Shown here piece by piece: positions 1-11,190 of a stretch of 64,000 nucleotides of DNA. The stretch is from Miscanthus floridulus. Lineage: Eukaryota; Streptophyta; Magnoliopsida; Poales; Poaceae. Position 1 is the first letter of the stretch; every line of letters starts with the position of its first letter. The position numbers were made by a program, and so were the translations under genes. The notes under the pieces are model-generated. The model saw only the letters and a program-made list of their open reading frames with translations, did no database searches and was not told the DNA's origin. The stretch covers positions 120,835,707 through 120,899,706 of the forward strand of contig NC_089588.1 in NCBI RefSeq assembly GCF_019320115.1, written 5' to 3'.

Positions 1-301
1 ACTGCCGGCTCAAGTAATGAACCGGTAGTGTTGCCTACATCAACACTGACGGTTACTACCACGAACCGGCAATGATCACAGGAACAACACTGCCAGCTTG
101 TGTCACGAACCAGTAGTGTTGGCTTCCTCAATACTATTGGTTGGCTCAAAGAGCATTGCCGGCTTGTGTAACGAACCCGCAGTGAAGATTGTGATCACTA
201 TCGGTTAAAAAAACGTCACTGATGTGAACCCCCCATCACTGCCGATTTGGTTGTGCACGCCGGATCAAAACCCGGCAATGAAGGGGCGGTTTGAACCGGT
301 A
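1..301. mobile_element. End of a CACTA element, CACTGCCGGTTC family (partial)
   Basis: The stretch holds about ten alternating copies of a short subterminal motif, roughly GAACCGGTAGTG and its complement CACTGCCGGTTC. Read on the minus strand it starts CACTACCGGTTC, then a CCCCTTCATTGCCGG block. The same order of blocks opens the element end at 58769, so both are termini of one family in opposite orientation. The last bases of this terminus (gtg, 5659-5661) are separated from it by the CACTA inserted at 302-5655. The rest of the element lies left of the window. No coding sequence is visible in this part. Confidence 0.75.
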
Positions 302-317
302 CACTACTGGAAACCGG

Positions 318-766
318 CAATTTGCCGAGTGCCTGCGACACTCGGCAAAGCCCGAAATAGACTCGGTAAAGGCTTTGCCGAGTGCCGCACTCAAAGAACC
401 CGTCGGCAAAGGTTTCTTTGCCGAGTGCCACATATCGGGCACTCGGTAAAGCCTTTGCCGAGTGTCACATCAGCAGTCGGCAAAAAAAAACCGACGTCAA
501 ATCTGACGGCCTCTTTACCGAGTGCCACCTCAGCGGCACTCGGCAAAGAATTTTTCTTTTTTTTTGAAAATTCTTTGCCGAGTGCCATACTCTTGCACTC
601 GACAAAGAAATTTTTTCTTTTTAAAAAAAAATCTTTGCCGAGTGTCATGGCTCTGGCAGTCAGCAAAGCTGGGAAATTGGGTCTCTGCTTCCCAGCTTTG
701 CCGAGTGCCATGGTCACGGCACTCGGCAAAGCCCTCTTTGCCAAGTGTGGCACTCGGCAAAGAGGG
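318..766. repeat. Subterminal repeat cluster, left end of the 302-5655 CACTA
   Basis: About ten copies of CTTTGCCGAGTGCC occur, mostly as inverted pairs with GGCACTCGGCAAAG around spacers of roughly 10-50 bp. Such subterminal repeats are the binding sites of the TNPA-type protein in En/Spm elements; that role is inferred here from the family. The A/T-rich spacers make short hairpins. The small ORFs that read through this region are repeat translations, not genes. Confidence 0.85.
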
Positions 767-783
767 GAAAATGCTATTTTTTT

Positions 784-1000
784 TTGCTTTCCATCAGCGC
801 AAACAAATAAATCACATATATATCAACACACAGCACATGATATATCACATACACATCCATATTCCATCACATACACATCCATAACCCATCACATACACAT
901 CCACCATCCATAATACATCACATACAAATCCATTGTCCATAATCCATCATACATTCGCATCATCCATGACAATATCCATCACAATATATATATATGTCTC
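784..1000. repeat. Degenerate minisatellite, about ATCACATACACATCCAT
   Basis: Roughly ten irregular copies of a 15-18 base motif of the form ATCACATACACATCCAT(A) fill this stretch, followed by a short TATATATA run near 985-995. It lies between the left subterminal repeats and the 3' end of the minus-strand gene. No coding function is supported. Confidence 0.7.
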
Positions 1001-1239
1001 TAGTAGTAGTCCAACATAAGGCTAAGTCTAACACAAGTCCATGCAATATGAAAAGAAACAAATAAACGGTACCTACTGCCAGCCTCCCCACCCAGAGTGT
1101 GAACTGTCACCTTGACGAGGGCTAGATGTCCATCCGGCCTGTGGAGAAGGGCCACCTTGAGGAGTCGGGTTCGAACCCGCCGGCTGTTGCTACACAAAGG
1201 AGAAGCGAATTCATGAGTATCTACAGGAGGGCCGCACAA

Positions 1240-3222
1240 ACTAAAGGAACAAACAAACATATATACTCACCGGAGTCCCTACAGAAGGAGGAGGAGCCAC
1301 AACTGGAGCGAGCAGCGACTGGGGCACAACCACACCTGGCAAGGTCTGAAGGCTCGCCATGAAGCTAAACATGTCCTGCAACCTCTGCGTCTTGGCCGCC
1401 CTCTGGGCTTGTACAACCTCCATCTCCAGCCGATGGGCCTCCGCCTGGGCCGCCTGCTGGGCCTCCAACCTCCGCAAGTCGGCCTGCAACATTCCACCTG
1501 CAATGTTTAAACAATGCAAAGGCAAGGTAGATGTGTAAAAGCAATGAACGACGAATAAAACAGTACTAACCTAGAGTTCCGCCATCTGCTGTTGTGAGCT
1601 CTGCTGCCGAGAGCGTATGGGGAGGGAGGAGCTCATGCTCCTTGCTCCAATCTCGGCGAGGTTGGGAACAGAGGCGGAGTCGACTGTGATGTCCGCCATC
1701 CAGTACCGGCCGTGCTGGTTCCTTCCTCCTAGCCTCATTAGGAGGTCTGTGTCCAGGGGCTGGGTGGCCGGATCGAAGTCCTCCCCATGGCGCTCGTAGT
1801 CTGCCGAGGTGTACTCGCTAAGCTTGCTGTGGACGCTCGCGCTGGTGTACGCCTCGAGCCCGTCCACCGGGTTGTAGGTGACTTCCGGGGCCGTCGCCTT
1901 GCCCTTGTGTGCCAGGGCGTACGCCATGAACTCGTTGCATTTCTGGCCTTGGTGCGCCTGGGACTGCGAGGAAAACACAAAGATGATTATAATTGAGCGT
2001 TAGAATAAATAAATAAAGATTGAAAACACAAAGAAGATTACCCATGTCTGGGCGTACGCGCTGAGGCTCCGGTTGCCTTGGTGGTGTGGCGCCCCACCCA
2101 TCTGCAGGCGGCAGTCCCGACGGATGTTGTGCTTCTCTGCCCACTCCTCCGAGTGCCACCTATCCACAATGGCCTCCCAGCAGAGGCGGTTCCTGGCGCA
2201 CCAATCAGGACATTGCTGCATGCCATCAAATTATTGATATGTCAGAAGATGAAATGAAGCCTACCTATTCTTCATGGAAGGAGTCAGTATTAATGTTTCA
2301 TACTTACCAAGAGGTACTGCTCCTTGGTGAGCGTCCTGGTCCTGGCATCGGCCTTCCTCACCACCTGACCAACGACGTCGGCGCTGTAGTTGATGATGCA
2401 CTGGAGCCACGTCTCGTAGTACAGGTCCGAGAGTCGGGACCTACAGACCTTGTCCTGCACTCGCGCCGCCTGGTCCTCAAACCCTTCGTCGCACCTGAAG
2501 AAGTCCTGCATACAGACATCATGTATCGTTTCATTATTTTAAGAACGACCAATGAATGCGTAGTATTGACCAATTTAGTGCGATGAAGACTCACCCAGAA
2601 CTCGGCCTTGATCCGCGCCGCAATGGTGCCGAACTCGCTGTCCTCGGCGGCATAGAAGTGGTCCCACGTCCAGGGTGGCGAAGTCACCGAGGCATAGGTG
2701 ACCATGCCAGGGTAGTGCTGCCGAATCAGAAGGCCCAGGGTGCCATTGATGTGCCGGCCCGTTCCGGACACAACTTCCCAGTTGCTGCAAGAGTCATTAA
2801 GAAGAATTGTGGAGATGCAGTTCGATTTTCAACATGTCATATGAAATAGTAGTGAAATAATACTTACTTGTCGCCGCTGGGTCGAATCACCGGGCGCCGG
2901 TGAAGTGGGATCGGCCGCGCCGGTAGCTGTGAGGGCCCGCGCAAGTAGACTCCCAACGAGGTAGAGCCAGAGGCAGTGCTAGTGGAACCCCCTGGTGTCG
3001 CTATCGCCGCCTCCCCATGGTCCGACGAGTCAGAGGAAGTGCCACCCCTCCTATGTGTAGGCCCACCGACTGGTCGTCCACGTCCACCAACGGGGTGGCA
3101 GCCGGCTGCACCCTCATCTTCGGACGGCCGCGGGGGCGGCCGCTCCTCGTCCTCCTCGTCGGCGGCTCCGACAAGCGGTCCTCCTCAGCGTGGGGTGGTG
3201 ACCATATAAAACATGCATGCAA
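1240..3222 (-). CDS. TNP1/PttA-like CACTA protein, exons of a degraded gene
   Basis: Read right to left, short open segments match, in order, a plant Ptta/En/Spm (Transposase_24) protein. There is a GC-rich N-terminus with an AT-hook-like GRPRGRP (near 3120). Near 2890-2960 comes YLRGPSQLPARPIPL. Then follow NWEVVSGTGRHINGTLG to IKAEFW (about 2780-2600), FFRCDEGFEDQAARVQ (2511-2300), CWEAIVDRWHSEEW (2221-2045), the conserved MRLGGRNQHGRYWMAD (1978-1571), and a Gln/Ala-rich coiled-coil tail (1525-1300). Segments are separated by 60-110-base intron-like gaps. The family is thought to bind subterminal repeats rather than cut DNA. Exact splice sites and the start were not resolved, and premature stops cannot be excluded. 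The element has no tnp2 partner gene. Confidence 0.6.
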
Positions 3223-3595
3223 AGGAGGAGGGGGTTATACCTAGGGTGGCGGTGGAGTCAGGCTAGCAGGGCAGTGGCGTGTCGGTGCAGTGGCGAGGCG
3301 ATGCGGTGCAGGCAGACCAGCAGCACCGACGAAGACGATCGGGGTCGCCGAGTCCCTCCCACGGGTCCTTCTCCTACATAAAAAGGCAATAGGTTAGAAT
3401 CCGTTGAAAAATTCGGCAGCACCTCCCTTGCACGGGGAGGTTTCCAAAACCTGCAAGAAACGTAGGCGCGATGGCCAACAACCACATATATACCAAACGT
3501 AGGCACGAAGGCAACAAACATATATATACCAAGACGAGCCATGTACTTTAGTTCTCTTTCCATGCAGATGAAAGTATCGAAGTAGTACAACAACA

Positions 3596-3762
3596 AGTAC
3601 TACTACCACTACAACTACTACCAACACTAACACTACTACTACTAACACTACTACTATCACTACTTACTACTAACAGTACTACTAACACTACTAACTACTA
3701 ACTACTACTACTTACTAACTACTACTAACACTACTAAGTACTACTACTAACTACTACAGGTG
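3596..3762. repeat. Degenerate (ACT)n microsatellite
   Basis: About 165 bases consist almost entirely of ACTACT, ACTAAC and ACTACC trinucleotide units. The minus-strand ORF here is a valine/leucine-rich artefact of the repeat. Confidence 0.9.
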
Positions 3763-4221
3763 TAGGACTTCGCGACGAGAATGGCAGCGACGAGGGTCGG
3801 CGACGACGGCGGGGACGGCCGCAGCGGCGTGAGGGTCGACGGGCCTAGGCCGGCACCTTCCTTCTCCTCCTCTCTTCTCCCCTCCTCCTCTCTTCTCCCC
3901 TTCTCCTCTCTTCTCCCCTGCCTCCTCCTCCTCTCTTCTGCAGTGGCGCGGTGGCCGGGGCGGGGTGGCGTGGTGGCCGGGGCGGGGTGGTGCGGTGGCC
4001 GGGGAGGGGAGGCACGGTGGCCGGCGGCGGCGGCTGAGGGAGAGAGAGGTGAGAGGGAGAGAGAAATGAGAGAGCGAGACAGAGAGCGCGCCGGCCGGGC
4101 GCGGTTGAAGGAAACGGCGGCTTTGTCGAGTGCCAGATCGGCGGCACTCGTCAAAGTCAATTTTCTTCGCCGAGTGTCGTGATCCGGCACTCGGTGAAGT
4201 CTTAATAAAATTTCAACAGCT
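3763..4221. other. GC-rich and purine-rich stretch plus three decayed subterminal repeats
   Basis: About 3780-4060 is low-complexity: CTCCTCTCTTCTCCCC repeats, GGCCGGGGCGGGGTGG repeats, then a GAGAGA-rich run. At 4115-4221 there are diverged copies of the TTTGCCGAGTGCC repeat (tttgtcgagtgcc, ttcgccgagtgtc). Open frames on both strands reflect composition and match nothing I recognise. Confidence 0.5.
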
Positions 4222-5399
4222 CTTTGCCGAGTGCCAGCTGGGCGGCACTCGGCAAAGAATTTACTTTGCCGAGTGCCAACCCTAGGCACTCGGCAAAATA
4301 TTTTTTTTTGTTTTTTGCCACCAATTTTTTTTGAAGCTTTAGTACATTACCACAAACAACATGTTTAAATTTGGGACATTTTCATTACCTTTTGGCATAT
4401 TTCTATAGTTTATTTTGTTTTGTTGAATTTTCCAGAAAATGTAAGTTTGAACTACAGGTGCATCGAATAATGGATTACATTCGTTCAAAAAATGTTATCC
4501 TTGTTTCTTAGTGTAAATTTAGGCTAAATCCAGGAACTGTCTCGAAATTTCGATCAACGTGCTCATGGGGCAACGCCGCCAACCTGCGTGGGAGTGGTTT
4601 TTTAATTGTATAAAATGCGAACGAATTCCGAAAATCATGAAACTTGTCGAGTTGTCGCCGTATCGTATGCGTATGCCGTGGAAAAAATTTGAAAAAGTTT
4701 CGAGCACGTTGTCACGTACGATGCTCACAAACTAGGACATCTCCACATGTGTTTTGTGAGCATCGTACGTGACAACGTGCTCGAAACTTTTTCAAATTTT
4801 TTCCACGGCATACGCATACGATACGGCGACAACTCGACAAGTTTCATGATTTTCGGTGATCACATGTGGAGATGTCCTGGTTTGTGAGCATCGTACGTGA
4901 CAACGCACTCGAAACTTTTTCAAATTTTTTTCACGGCATACGCATACGATACGGCGACAACTCGACAAGTTTCATGATTTTCGGAATTCGTTCGCATTTT
5001 ATACAATTAAAAAACCACTCCCACGCAGGTTGGCGGCGTTGCCCCGTGAGCACGTTGATCGAAATTTCGAGACAGTTCCTGGATTTAGCCTAAATTTACA
5101 CTAAGAAACAAGGATAACATTTTTTGAACGAATGTAATCCATTATTCGATGCACCTGCAGTTCAAACTTATATTTTCTGGAAAAAATCAACAAAACAAAA
5201 TAAACTATAGAAATATGCCAAAAGGCAATGAAAATGTCCCAAATTTAAACATGTTGTTTGTGGTAGTGTACTAAAGCTTCAAAAAAAAAATTGGTGGCAA
5301 AAAAACAAAAAAAATAAATTATTTTGCCGAGTACCTAGGGTTGGCACTCGACAAAGTAAATTCTTTGCCGAGTGCCAAACGGGGGGCACTCGGCAAAGG
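4222..5399. repeat. Large imperfect foldback (about 0.5-kb arms) inside a CACTA
   Basis: The left arm (about 4222-4752) and right arm (about 4861-5399) are reverse complements over nearly their whole length. Matching pairs include the subterminal repeats at 4222-4300 and 5322-5399, the block CGAACGAATTCCGAAAATCA (from 4619) against its complement near 4976-4995, and ACATCTCCACATGTG against CACATGTGGAGATGT. The centre is more complex: a roughly 100-base segment starting GTGAGCATCGTACGTGACAA occurs twice in direct orientation (4756 and 4886), and each copy complements 4624-4728. The same 69-70-codon open frame therefore appears on both strands, which is a shadow of the repeat. A transcript would fold into a long hairpin. 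Confidence 0.85.
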
Positions 5400-5655
5400 G
5401 GACGCCGCTGAATGCCGTTAAGCCCTACCAATCTTTGCCGAGTGTCTGCCTTTGCCGAGTGCCAGGCACTCGGCAAAGACAGCCTTTGCCGAGTGTAGGT
5501 CTATGCCGAGTGCCAGGCACTCGGCAAAGGCCTCTTTGCCGAGTGTCATATTTTGCCGAGTGCGGCGCTCAGCAAAGCAGGTCTTTGCCGAGTGCCTGAA
5601 ATTTGGCACTCGGCAAAGATTTTTGCACTCGGCAAATCACGTGTTTCCCGTAGTG
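5322..5655. repeat. Subterminal repeats and right TIR of the 302-5655 CACTA
   Basis: About ten copies of TTTGCCGAGTG(CC)/(GG)CACTCGGCAAA run up to the terminal inverted repeat ending ...GTTTCCCGTAGTG at 5655. Minus-strand reading gives CACTACGGGAAACACG, paired with CACTACTGGAAACC at 302. Confidence 0.9.
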
Positions 5656-5661
5656 GTAGTG

Positions 5662-6680
5662 AGAGTCGGTTGTGTGGATACAATTGACTGTGCAAATGTA
5701 ATTTCACGGTTGGTTTGAGGCAAGAAACTGACTGAAAAAATGTTTTCACGGTCAGTGAACTAACTGCGAAAAAATGTTTTCAAAGTTGTTAGAATGGAAG
5801 ACCGACTGTGACAATGCTTTCACAGACGGTCGCTGGCCTGTCTGTAAGTACTGATTTTCAAGCCACCACCGTGTTTGATCAACATACGAAATGTCTTTGT
5901 AGTAGTTTCCTAAGAGGACCAGCGCTGGCAATAAAAATGACTCAGATACGGCTCGTGATGTTTTCCACACCTGCTACCAGCAGACCTTTATTTTATTGTG
6001 GTTTGAACACCATGCAGTCGAGCTAGTCACCAAATCAAATTGAAGCACTCCTGCGTGCCGATCCTTCCATCACGAAATGAATAAACAAACAAACATGGGT
6101 GTGTGAGTGTCGCACATTTCAACGCGAGGGAATGCATACGAAAGCGAGAAAGTGACTCCAACCGACCAAATCAGCAGCAGGCTGCTTAATTCCCTAAAGA
6201 GAGTCGTTTTGGAAACAACTTTAACTCCCACTTTTTTCGCTATCAAATCTTTATAAAATAGTTAAAATATACTTTTATGAAACTATATTTCGCGACCACT
6301 TACATCACCTTTAAATTTCTAAACTCAACATAAAAGAATTTATTTGTAGTCTATAAGTTTAAAATGTTTGACTTGAGCAACCTCAAAACAACAACTTGCT
6401 TTAAGGAGAACCGGAGGGAGTAAATCCAACTGCACGTGTAAATTAATAATTTGGATTCCAGTGTGAGCACGCAGGTGACCACGGACGGGACGACGGAAGC
6501 GCCCGCCCGCCCAGGTCGTAGGCACGAGACTGCAGTAAATCCCCGTTCCCGTTCTCACTACCTTGTTCATTCCTCTGCTGCCAGGTCCTGCCTTCGCTTT
6601 CGTACATTCTCCTGAGGGCAGTGTCAGCTGCTTGAAAACCACGGCCTCGTACATCAGAGAACACCCTGCAACCTACCAAG
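5662..6680. other. Non-coding stretch with a motif cluster and a Stowaway-type end
   Basis: No gene is visible. At 5676-5830 a loose cluster of GACTGTGAAAATG / TTTCACGGTC-type motifs in both orientations looks like a decayed transposon subterminal region. At 6411-6421, CCGGAGGGAGTA resembles one end of a Stowaway MITE (consensus CTCCCTCCGT on the other strand). No partner end was found upstream. 6430-6680 is probably 5' flank of the S-domain gene remnant. Confidence 0.4.
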
Positions 6681-7012
6681 CATGTCACTTGCTTCCGTTG
6701 CCACCGCACTGCGGTTGTCGCGTGTTGCATCACGGCAGGACTTGCCGGTGCGGTGGCGGCCAAGGACACTGTCTCGGCGCGGCGGCCGCTGCGGGGCAAC
6801 GACACGGGGGTCTCGGTGCAGGGCAAGTTCGAGCTCGGACTCTTCAGCCCCGGCGTCTCCGGCCGGTTCTACTTCGGCATCTGGTACAAGAACGTGCCCG
6901 TGCAGACCGTCATCTGGGTCGGCAATCGTGTCAATCCCCTGTCCGGTGTTGCCTCCACCGAGCTCCGGGTGTCCTCATCCGACGGGAACCTCGAGCTCGT
7001 CGGCGATGGGCT

Positions 7013-7460
7013 TGTTAAGAACACAGTACGTCTAAAACGTAGATTAGGGGATAAACATCTTACTTAGATGGAGAAACTGATTTCTCTACTTCGCTCTGGC
7101 GCAGTTGCGCCGCAGCCACGTGAACGCTGGTGTCGTGAGAGCTCGGCGCGATGGAGTCCAGCGTAGTGGTGGCGATGCAGAGGTGACGGTGACGCGAGGT
7201 GCCGCGGTCCGGTGGTGACGGCGAAGTCAGTGGATCTTCCCGTCGCTGGCAGCACCCTCTTTAGATCGGGTTAGGTTTAGCTGTTGGTGGGTCACGGCGG
7301 CTCAGGTCAACCTCGTAGTTAGAGCCCTGGTCCCCACCTCTCTTTATAGTGCTGTGCGGCAGGGGCCCACCAACCATGGAATGGTTGGACGCCCCCGATC
7401 AGTGCGTTGATCCAAGGGCACAATTGGCCGTTGGGCTAATTGGTGGAGATCAAACTAACA
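7013..7460 (-). repeat. Copia 3' LTR
   Basis: This is a 448-base direct repeat of 12626-13064. On the minus strand it is the downstream LTR, next to the polypurine tract. It begins TGTTAAGAACACAG and ends AAACTAACA on the plus strand, giving TG...CA ends. Confidence 0.92.
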
Positions 7461-7473
7461 TTCTCCCCCTTGA
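7461..7473 (-). other. Copia polypurine tract
   Basis: Immediately inside the left LTR the minus strand reads AAGGGGGAGAA, a typical plus-strand priming tract. It fixes the left LTR as the 3' LTR and the element as minus-oriented. Confidence 0.85.
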
Positions 7474-7624
7474 TCTCACCATACATCTTTCAATTTCATA
7501 TCATTTACTTTTATTCATTCCATTACAGATTAGCGCATAGAGCATGTTTTATCGTCACGGTCAATTGCCGATAGATTTAACAATTACAACACACCACTCT
7601 GTTCTGAAATAGATACTTAACTTT

Positions 7625-10600
7625 TGGCCTTCGCTTTGTCCAGGAACTATAGGCTTTCCCTTAAACCCATGCCGGCTATATGTTCTCTGAACACGTTGGG
7701 TGGTAAGCCTTTTGTAAGCGGATCCGCGAGCATCTTTTCGGTACTTATATGCTCAAGACTTATGACATGATCCCGGTCTTTATCTTTCACAACATAATAC
7801 ATTATGTCAATTTGTTTGGCAGCACCACTTGATTTATTGTTGTGAGCATACTGTACTGCCGGATTATTATCGCAGTATAACTTAAGTGGTCTATAGATAT
7901 CGTCAACTACCTTCAAACCGAGTATGAACTTCTTTAGCTAGTTCATCTGCCCCGTTGCCTCATAACACGCTACAAACTCTGCATACATTGTGGACGATGT
8001 AGTGATGGTTTGCTTTGAGCTTTTTCATAAAATAGCCCCCCTTGCGAAAGTGAATACATATCCAGACGTGGATTTTCTATCATCTCCCGCATAATCAGAA
8101 TGTGAATATCCCACTATATGGAGTGAATCTGATCTTCTATACGCCATCATAAGGCTTTTCTTTCCTCGCAAATAACGCAAGACTTTCTTTACTAATTTCT
8201 AGTGTTATGTTCCAGGATTGCTCTGGAATTTATCAAGTAACCCGGTAACAAATGCTAAGTCAGGGCGCGTACATACTTGAGCATATTACAAACTTCCGAC
8301 AGTTGAAGCATATGGAACCGTTTTCATTTGATCAATCTTATACTGATTCCTGGGGCATTGAAAATCCCCATATCTGTCGCCCTTCACTATAGGAGCAAGT
8401 GAGGGACTACATTTGTGCAAACTATATTTCTTTAGAACTTTTTCTAAGTATGCCTTTTGTGATAGTCCTAATACCCATTTACTTCTATCTCGGTGAATCT
8501 TGATCCCTAGAACGAACGAAGCTTCCCCAAGATCTTTCATATCAAATTTTGAGGATAAAAACTTCTTTGTCTCCAGTAGTAGACTGACATCACTACTAGC
8601 AAGTAAAATATCATCCACATACAGGACAAGGAAGAGAAACTTCCCATTCTTAAACTTTGCATAGACACAATTGTCCTCTACATTCTCTTTAAACCCAAAA
8701 TTCCTTATTGTCTGATCAAACTTCAAGTACCACTGTCTTGAAGCTCGTTTTAATCCATAAATGGATTTCTTTAGGCGGCATTCCATTCATTCTTTTTCTT
8801 TCATGACAAAATATTTCGGTTGTGCCATGTAAACATTTTCCTCCAAGTCCCCGTTGAGAAATGTCGTCTTTACATCCATCTGATGTAATTCAAAATCGTA
8901 ATGTGCCACTAATGCCATTATGATTCTGAAGGAATCCTTACATAAGACTGGAGAAAATATCTCATTGTAATCAATCCATTCTCTTTGCGTAAAGCCTTTT
9001 GCCACAAGTCACGCTTTATATCTCTCTATATTCCGTTGAGAGTCAAGTTTTATTTTGTAGACCCATTTACAGCCAACTGTTTTGGCTCCTTTAGGAATTA
9101 TGTCCAAGTCCCAAATTTTATTGGCATTCATAGATTTCATTTCATCTTCCAATGCCTCAAGCCACTTTGATGAATGGTCACTTCTCATGGTTTCTTCAAA
9201 TGAGGTGGGATCATCCTCCAATTGAAATTCCTCATTATTGTATACTTCATAGTCAGCAGGAATAGCTGATTTTCTAACTCTTTGAGACCTTCTAGGGGCC
9301 TCCACAATTGGCCCATCTTCTGTTTAAGGCTGTTGTTGCTCCCCTCATGTGTGGCAATAGGTTCTATAGGATCCTAAAGAATAGGTTCCTCATCGTCATT
9401 CATTGTTGCCGCAGGTGGAATAATAACAGGTGCTGGCACCACAGTATCTTGCACTGTCGGTGTAGCGACAACAGGTAGTGAGAAAAATTGCTCATGAATC
9501 ATCGGAGTCAGCGCATACACCCGCTTCTCTTCAAGGTCAATTTTTCGAGCTACCATGCTCCCCCTCATCATTTCGTCCTCTAGGAAGACAGCGTGTCTCG
9601 TTTCCACAAACTTTGTATGTCTGTCTGGACAGTAGAAACAAAAACTTTTTGACTTTTTTGGGTAGCCAATGAAATGGAAACTTACTGTTTTGGGATCTGG
9701 CTTTCCAATGTTTGGGTTAAATACTTTAGCCTCAGCAAGACTCCTCGGCACACGTAAATGGTTTAGTGAGGGTACTCTTCTTGTCCACAACTCATACGGT
9801 GTTTTGGGCACCGACTTACTTAATACTCTATTGAGAATATGAATGGCGGTTTTTAACGCCTCCATCCATAGGCTCAACGGTAAGGTGGAGTAACTTATCA
9901 TACTGCGCACCATATCCATCAGGGTACGATTGCGTCTTTCAGCTACTCCATTCTGCTGAGGTTCGCCCGGTATAGAATACTGGGCTACTATGCCATTCTC
10001 CTATAAGATCCTCGCAAAAGGTCTAGAAACTTGGCCATATGGGGTATACCGACCGTAGTACTCCCTCCACGGTCGGATCTAACTATCTTAATCTTTAAAT
10101 TATGTTGGTTTTCAACTTCTACCTTAAATATCTTAAATTTATCCAATGCTTCTGTTCTTTCTTTAATTGGATAAATGTATCCATAACGGGAGTAATTATC
10201 TGTGAATGTTATGAATGAATCATAACCATCCACACTCTTTACATGAAACGGATCACAGATGTCTGTGTGAATAATCTGTAAAATTCCTGCGCTTCATTTG
10301 ACATCTTTCTTAATTATCTTTACATACTTTCCTTTTATGCATTCTCTACATTGTTCTAAATCTGAGAACTCTAATGGAGGAAGAATATCATTCTGAGCTA
10401 GCCTTTCTATTCTCTCCCTCGAAATATGGCCTAAACGACAGTGCCATACTTTCGATGACGCATCGTGAGCTCTCTTTCGTTTTCTGTTTACATCCGCAGA
10501 CGAGGATACATTCTCATTGTCGCACGCAACGTTCCCATCGTCGCATACAACATTCACATCATCACGTAGTGATAACAAATAAAACTCTTTTTGTAACATA

Positions 10601-11190
10601 GCAAGACCAACACATGCATTATTAAATGTTATCTTACATTTGCCATTTCCAGAGTACCTCTCTGTCACCAGCTACTTTATCAACTGGGTAGCATATGTCT
10701 TTGAAGACCCAGTGAACTGACTTTTTATTCTATTGAGGTACTCGATGACCGTGTTACACTCTAGGATTGAGCCCACAATTGCAGGCTCAATCGTTTTCTT
10801 TATCACAGCCAAACATTTCTGGTTGGCAGTGACCCACTTCCTATGCTCAAGGTCATAGGACATCTTTTGGGATTCAAAATCCCTCTCTCTAGTTGTCCAA
10901 GCGGCATCAGCCTCGTTTGTCTCCCTCACCGGTGCCACAGACTCAGTGAGACACAGTGAGGTGACTACCCAGTCCACCTTAGCCAAGATGAAGGTCAGGT
11001 CAATCTTTTTTCTTCCACTCCGTGTAGATGTCACCTTTGAGAGTGGGGATCAAGTTGTATCCGCCTGGCAACACAAATCGTATAGAACGAGAACCTAAAT
11101 AATAACAACAATTGCATGCCTTGATTCCAACGTTGGTCAAAATTAAAACATACAACTGTTTATACATTAAATCTACGTCACCGTTGGGCA
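7625..11190 (-). pseudogene. Copia gag-pol remnant
   Basis: Reading right to left: a gag (UBN2-type) segment with AAWTTRERDFESQKM (about 10930); then directly the GAG-pre-integrase HHCC region (WHCRLGHISRERIERL...CRECIKGK, about 10440-10320); an integrase core piece with FITFTDNYSRYGYIY (about 10220); integrase C-terminal sequence (9919-9374); reverse transcriptase with LDIIPKGAKTVGCKWVYK (about 9110) and the YVDDILLAS catalytic motif (about 8610); and RNase H with YSDSDYAGD (about 8100) and DNNPAVQYAHNNKSS (about 7850). In-frame stops interrupt it at many points (for example after 9009, 8787, 8286). The part between gag and pre-integrase (end of gag, CCHC knuckle, protease) is missing near 10670. 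It is non-functional as it stands. Confidence 0.9.

Larger units (their letters stand above)
302..5655 (-). mobile_element. CACTA (En/Spm-like) transposon, GCCGAGTGCC family
   Basis: Both ends are visible. The left terminus begins CACTACTGGAAAC at 302; the right terminus, read on the minus strand from 5655, begins CACTACGGGAAACACG. Each end is followed inward by TTTGCCGAGTGCC/GGCACTCGGCAAA repeats. The 3-bp target duplication is GTA at 299-301 and GTA at 5656-5658, as expected for CACTA. The 5.35-kb element carries a minus-strand TNP1/PttA-like gene but no recognisable tnp2 transposase, so it is probably non-autonomous. It sits within the last bases of another CACTA. Confidence 0.9.

Noticed and set aside
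224..913. 229-codon plus-strand ORF and its counterparts on both strands
   Set aside because: It is translated subterminal repeat (TTTGCCGAGTGCC) and minisatellite. Long frames appear on several frames at once, and no domain is seen.
1155..1182. GGGTTCGAACCCGCC, resembling a tRNA B box
   Set aside because: No matching A box, acceptor stem or cloverleaf can be drawn around it. GGTTCGAACC is palindromic and can arise by chance.
3258..4289. GC-rich minus ORFs (Pro/Arg-rich, Val/Leu-rich)
   Set aside because: They follow from ACT, CTCCTC and GGCCGGGG low-complexity sequence and subterminal repeats.
4519..5093. The same 69-75-codon protein on opposite strands
   Set aside because: It is the two arms of the foldback read in the same frame, not a duplicated gene. 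No domain is recognised.
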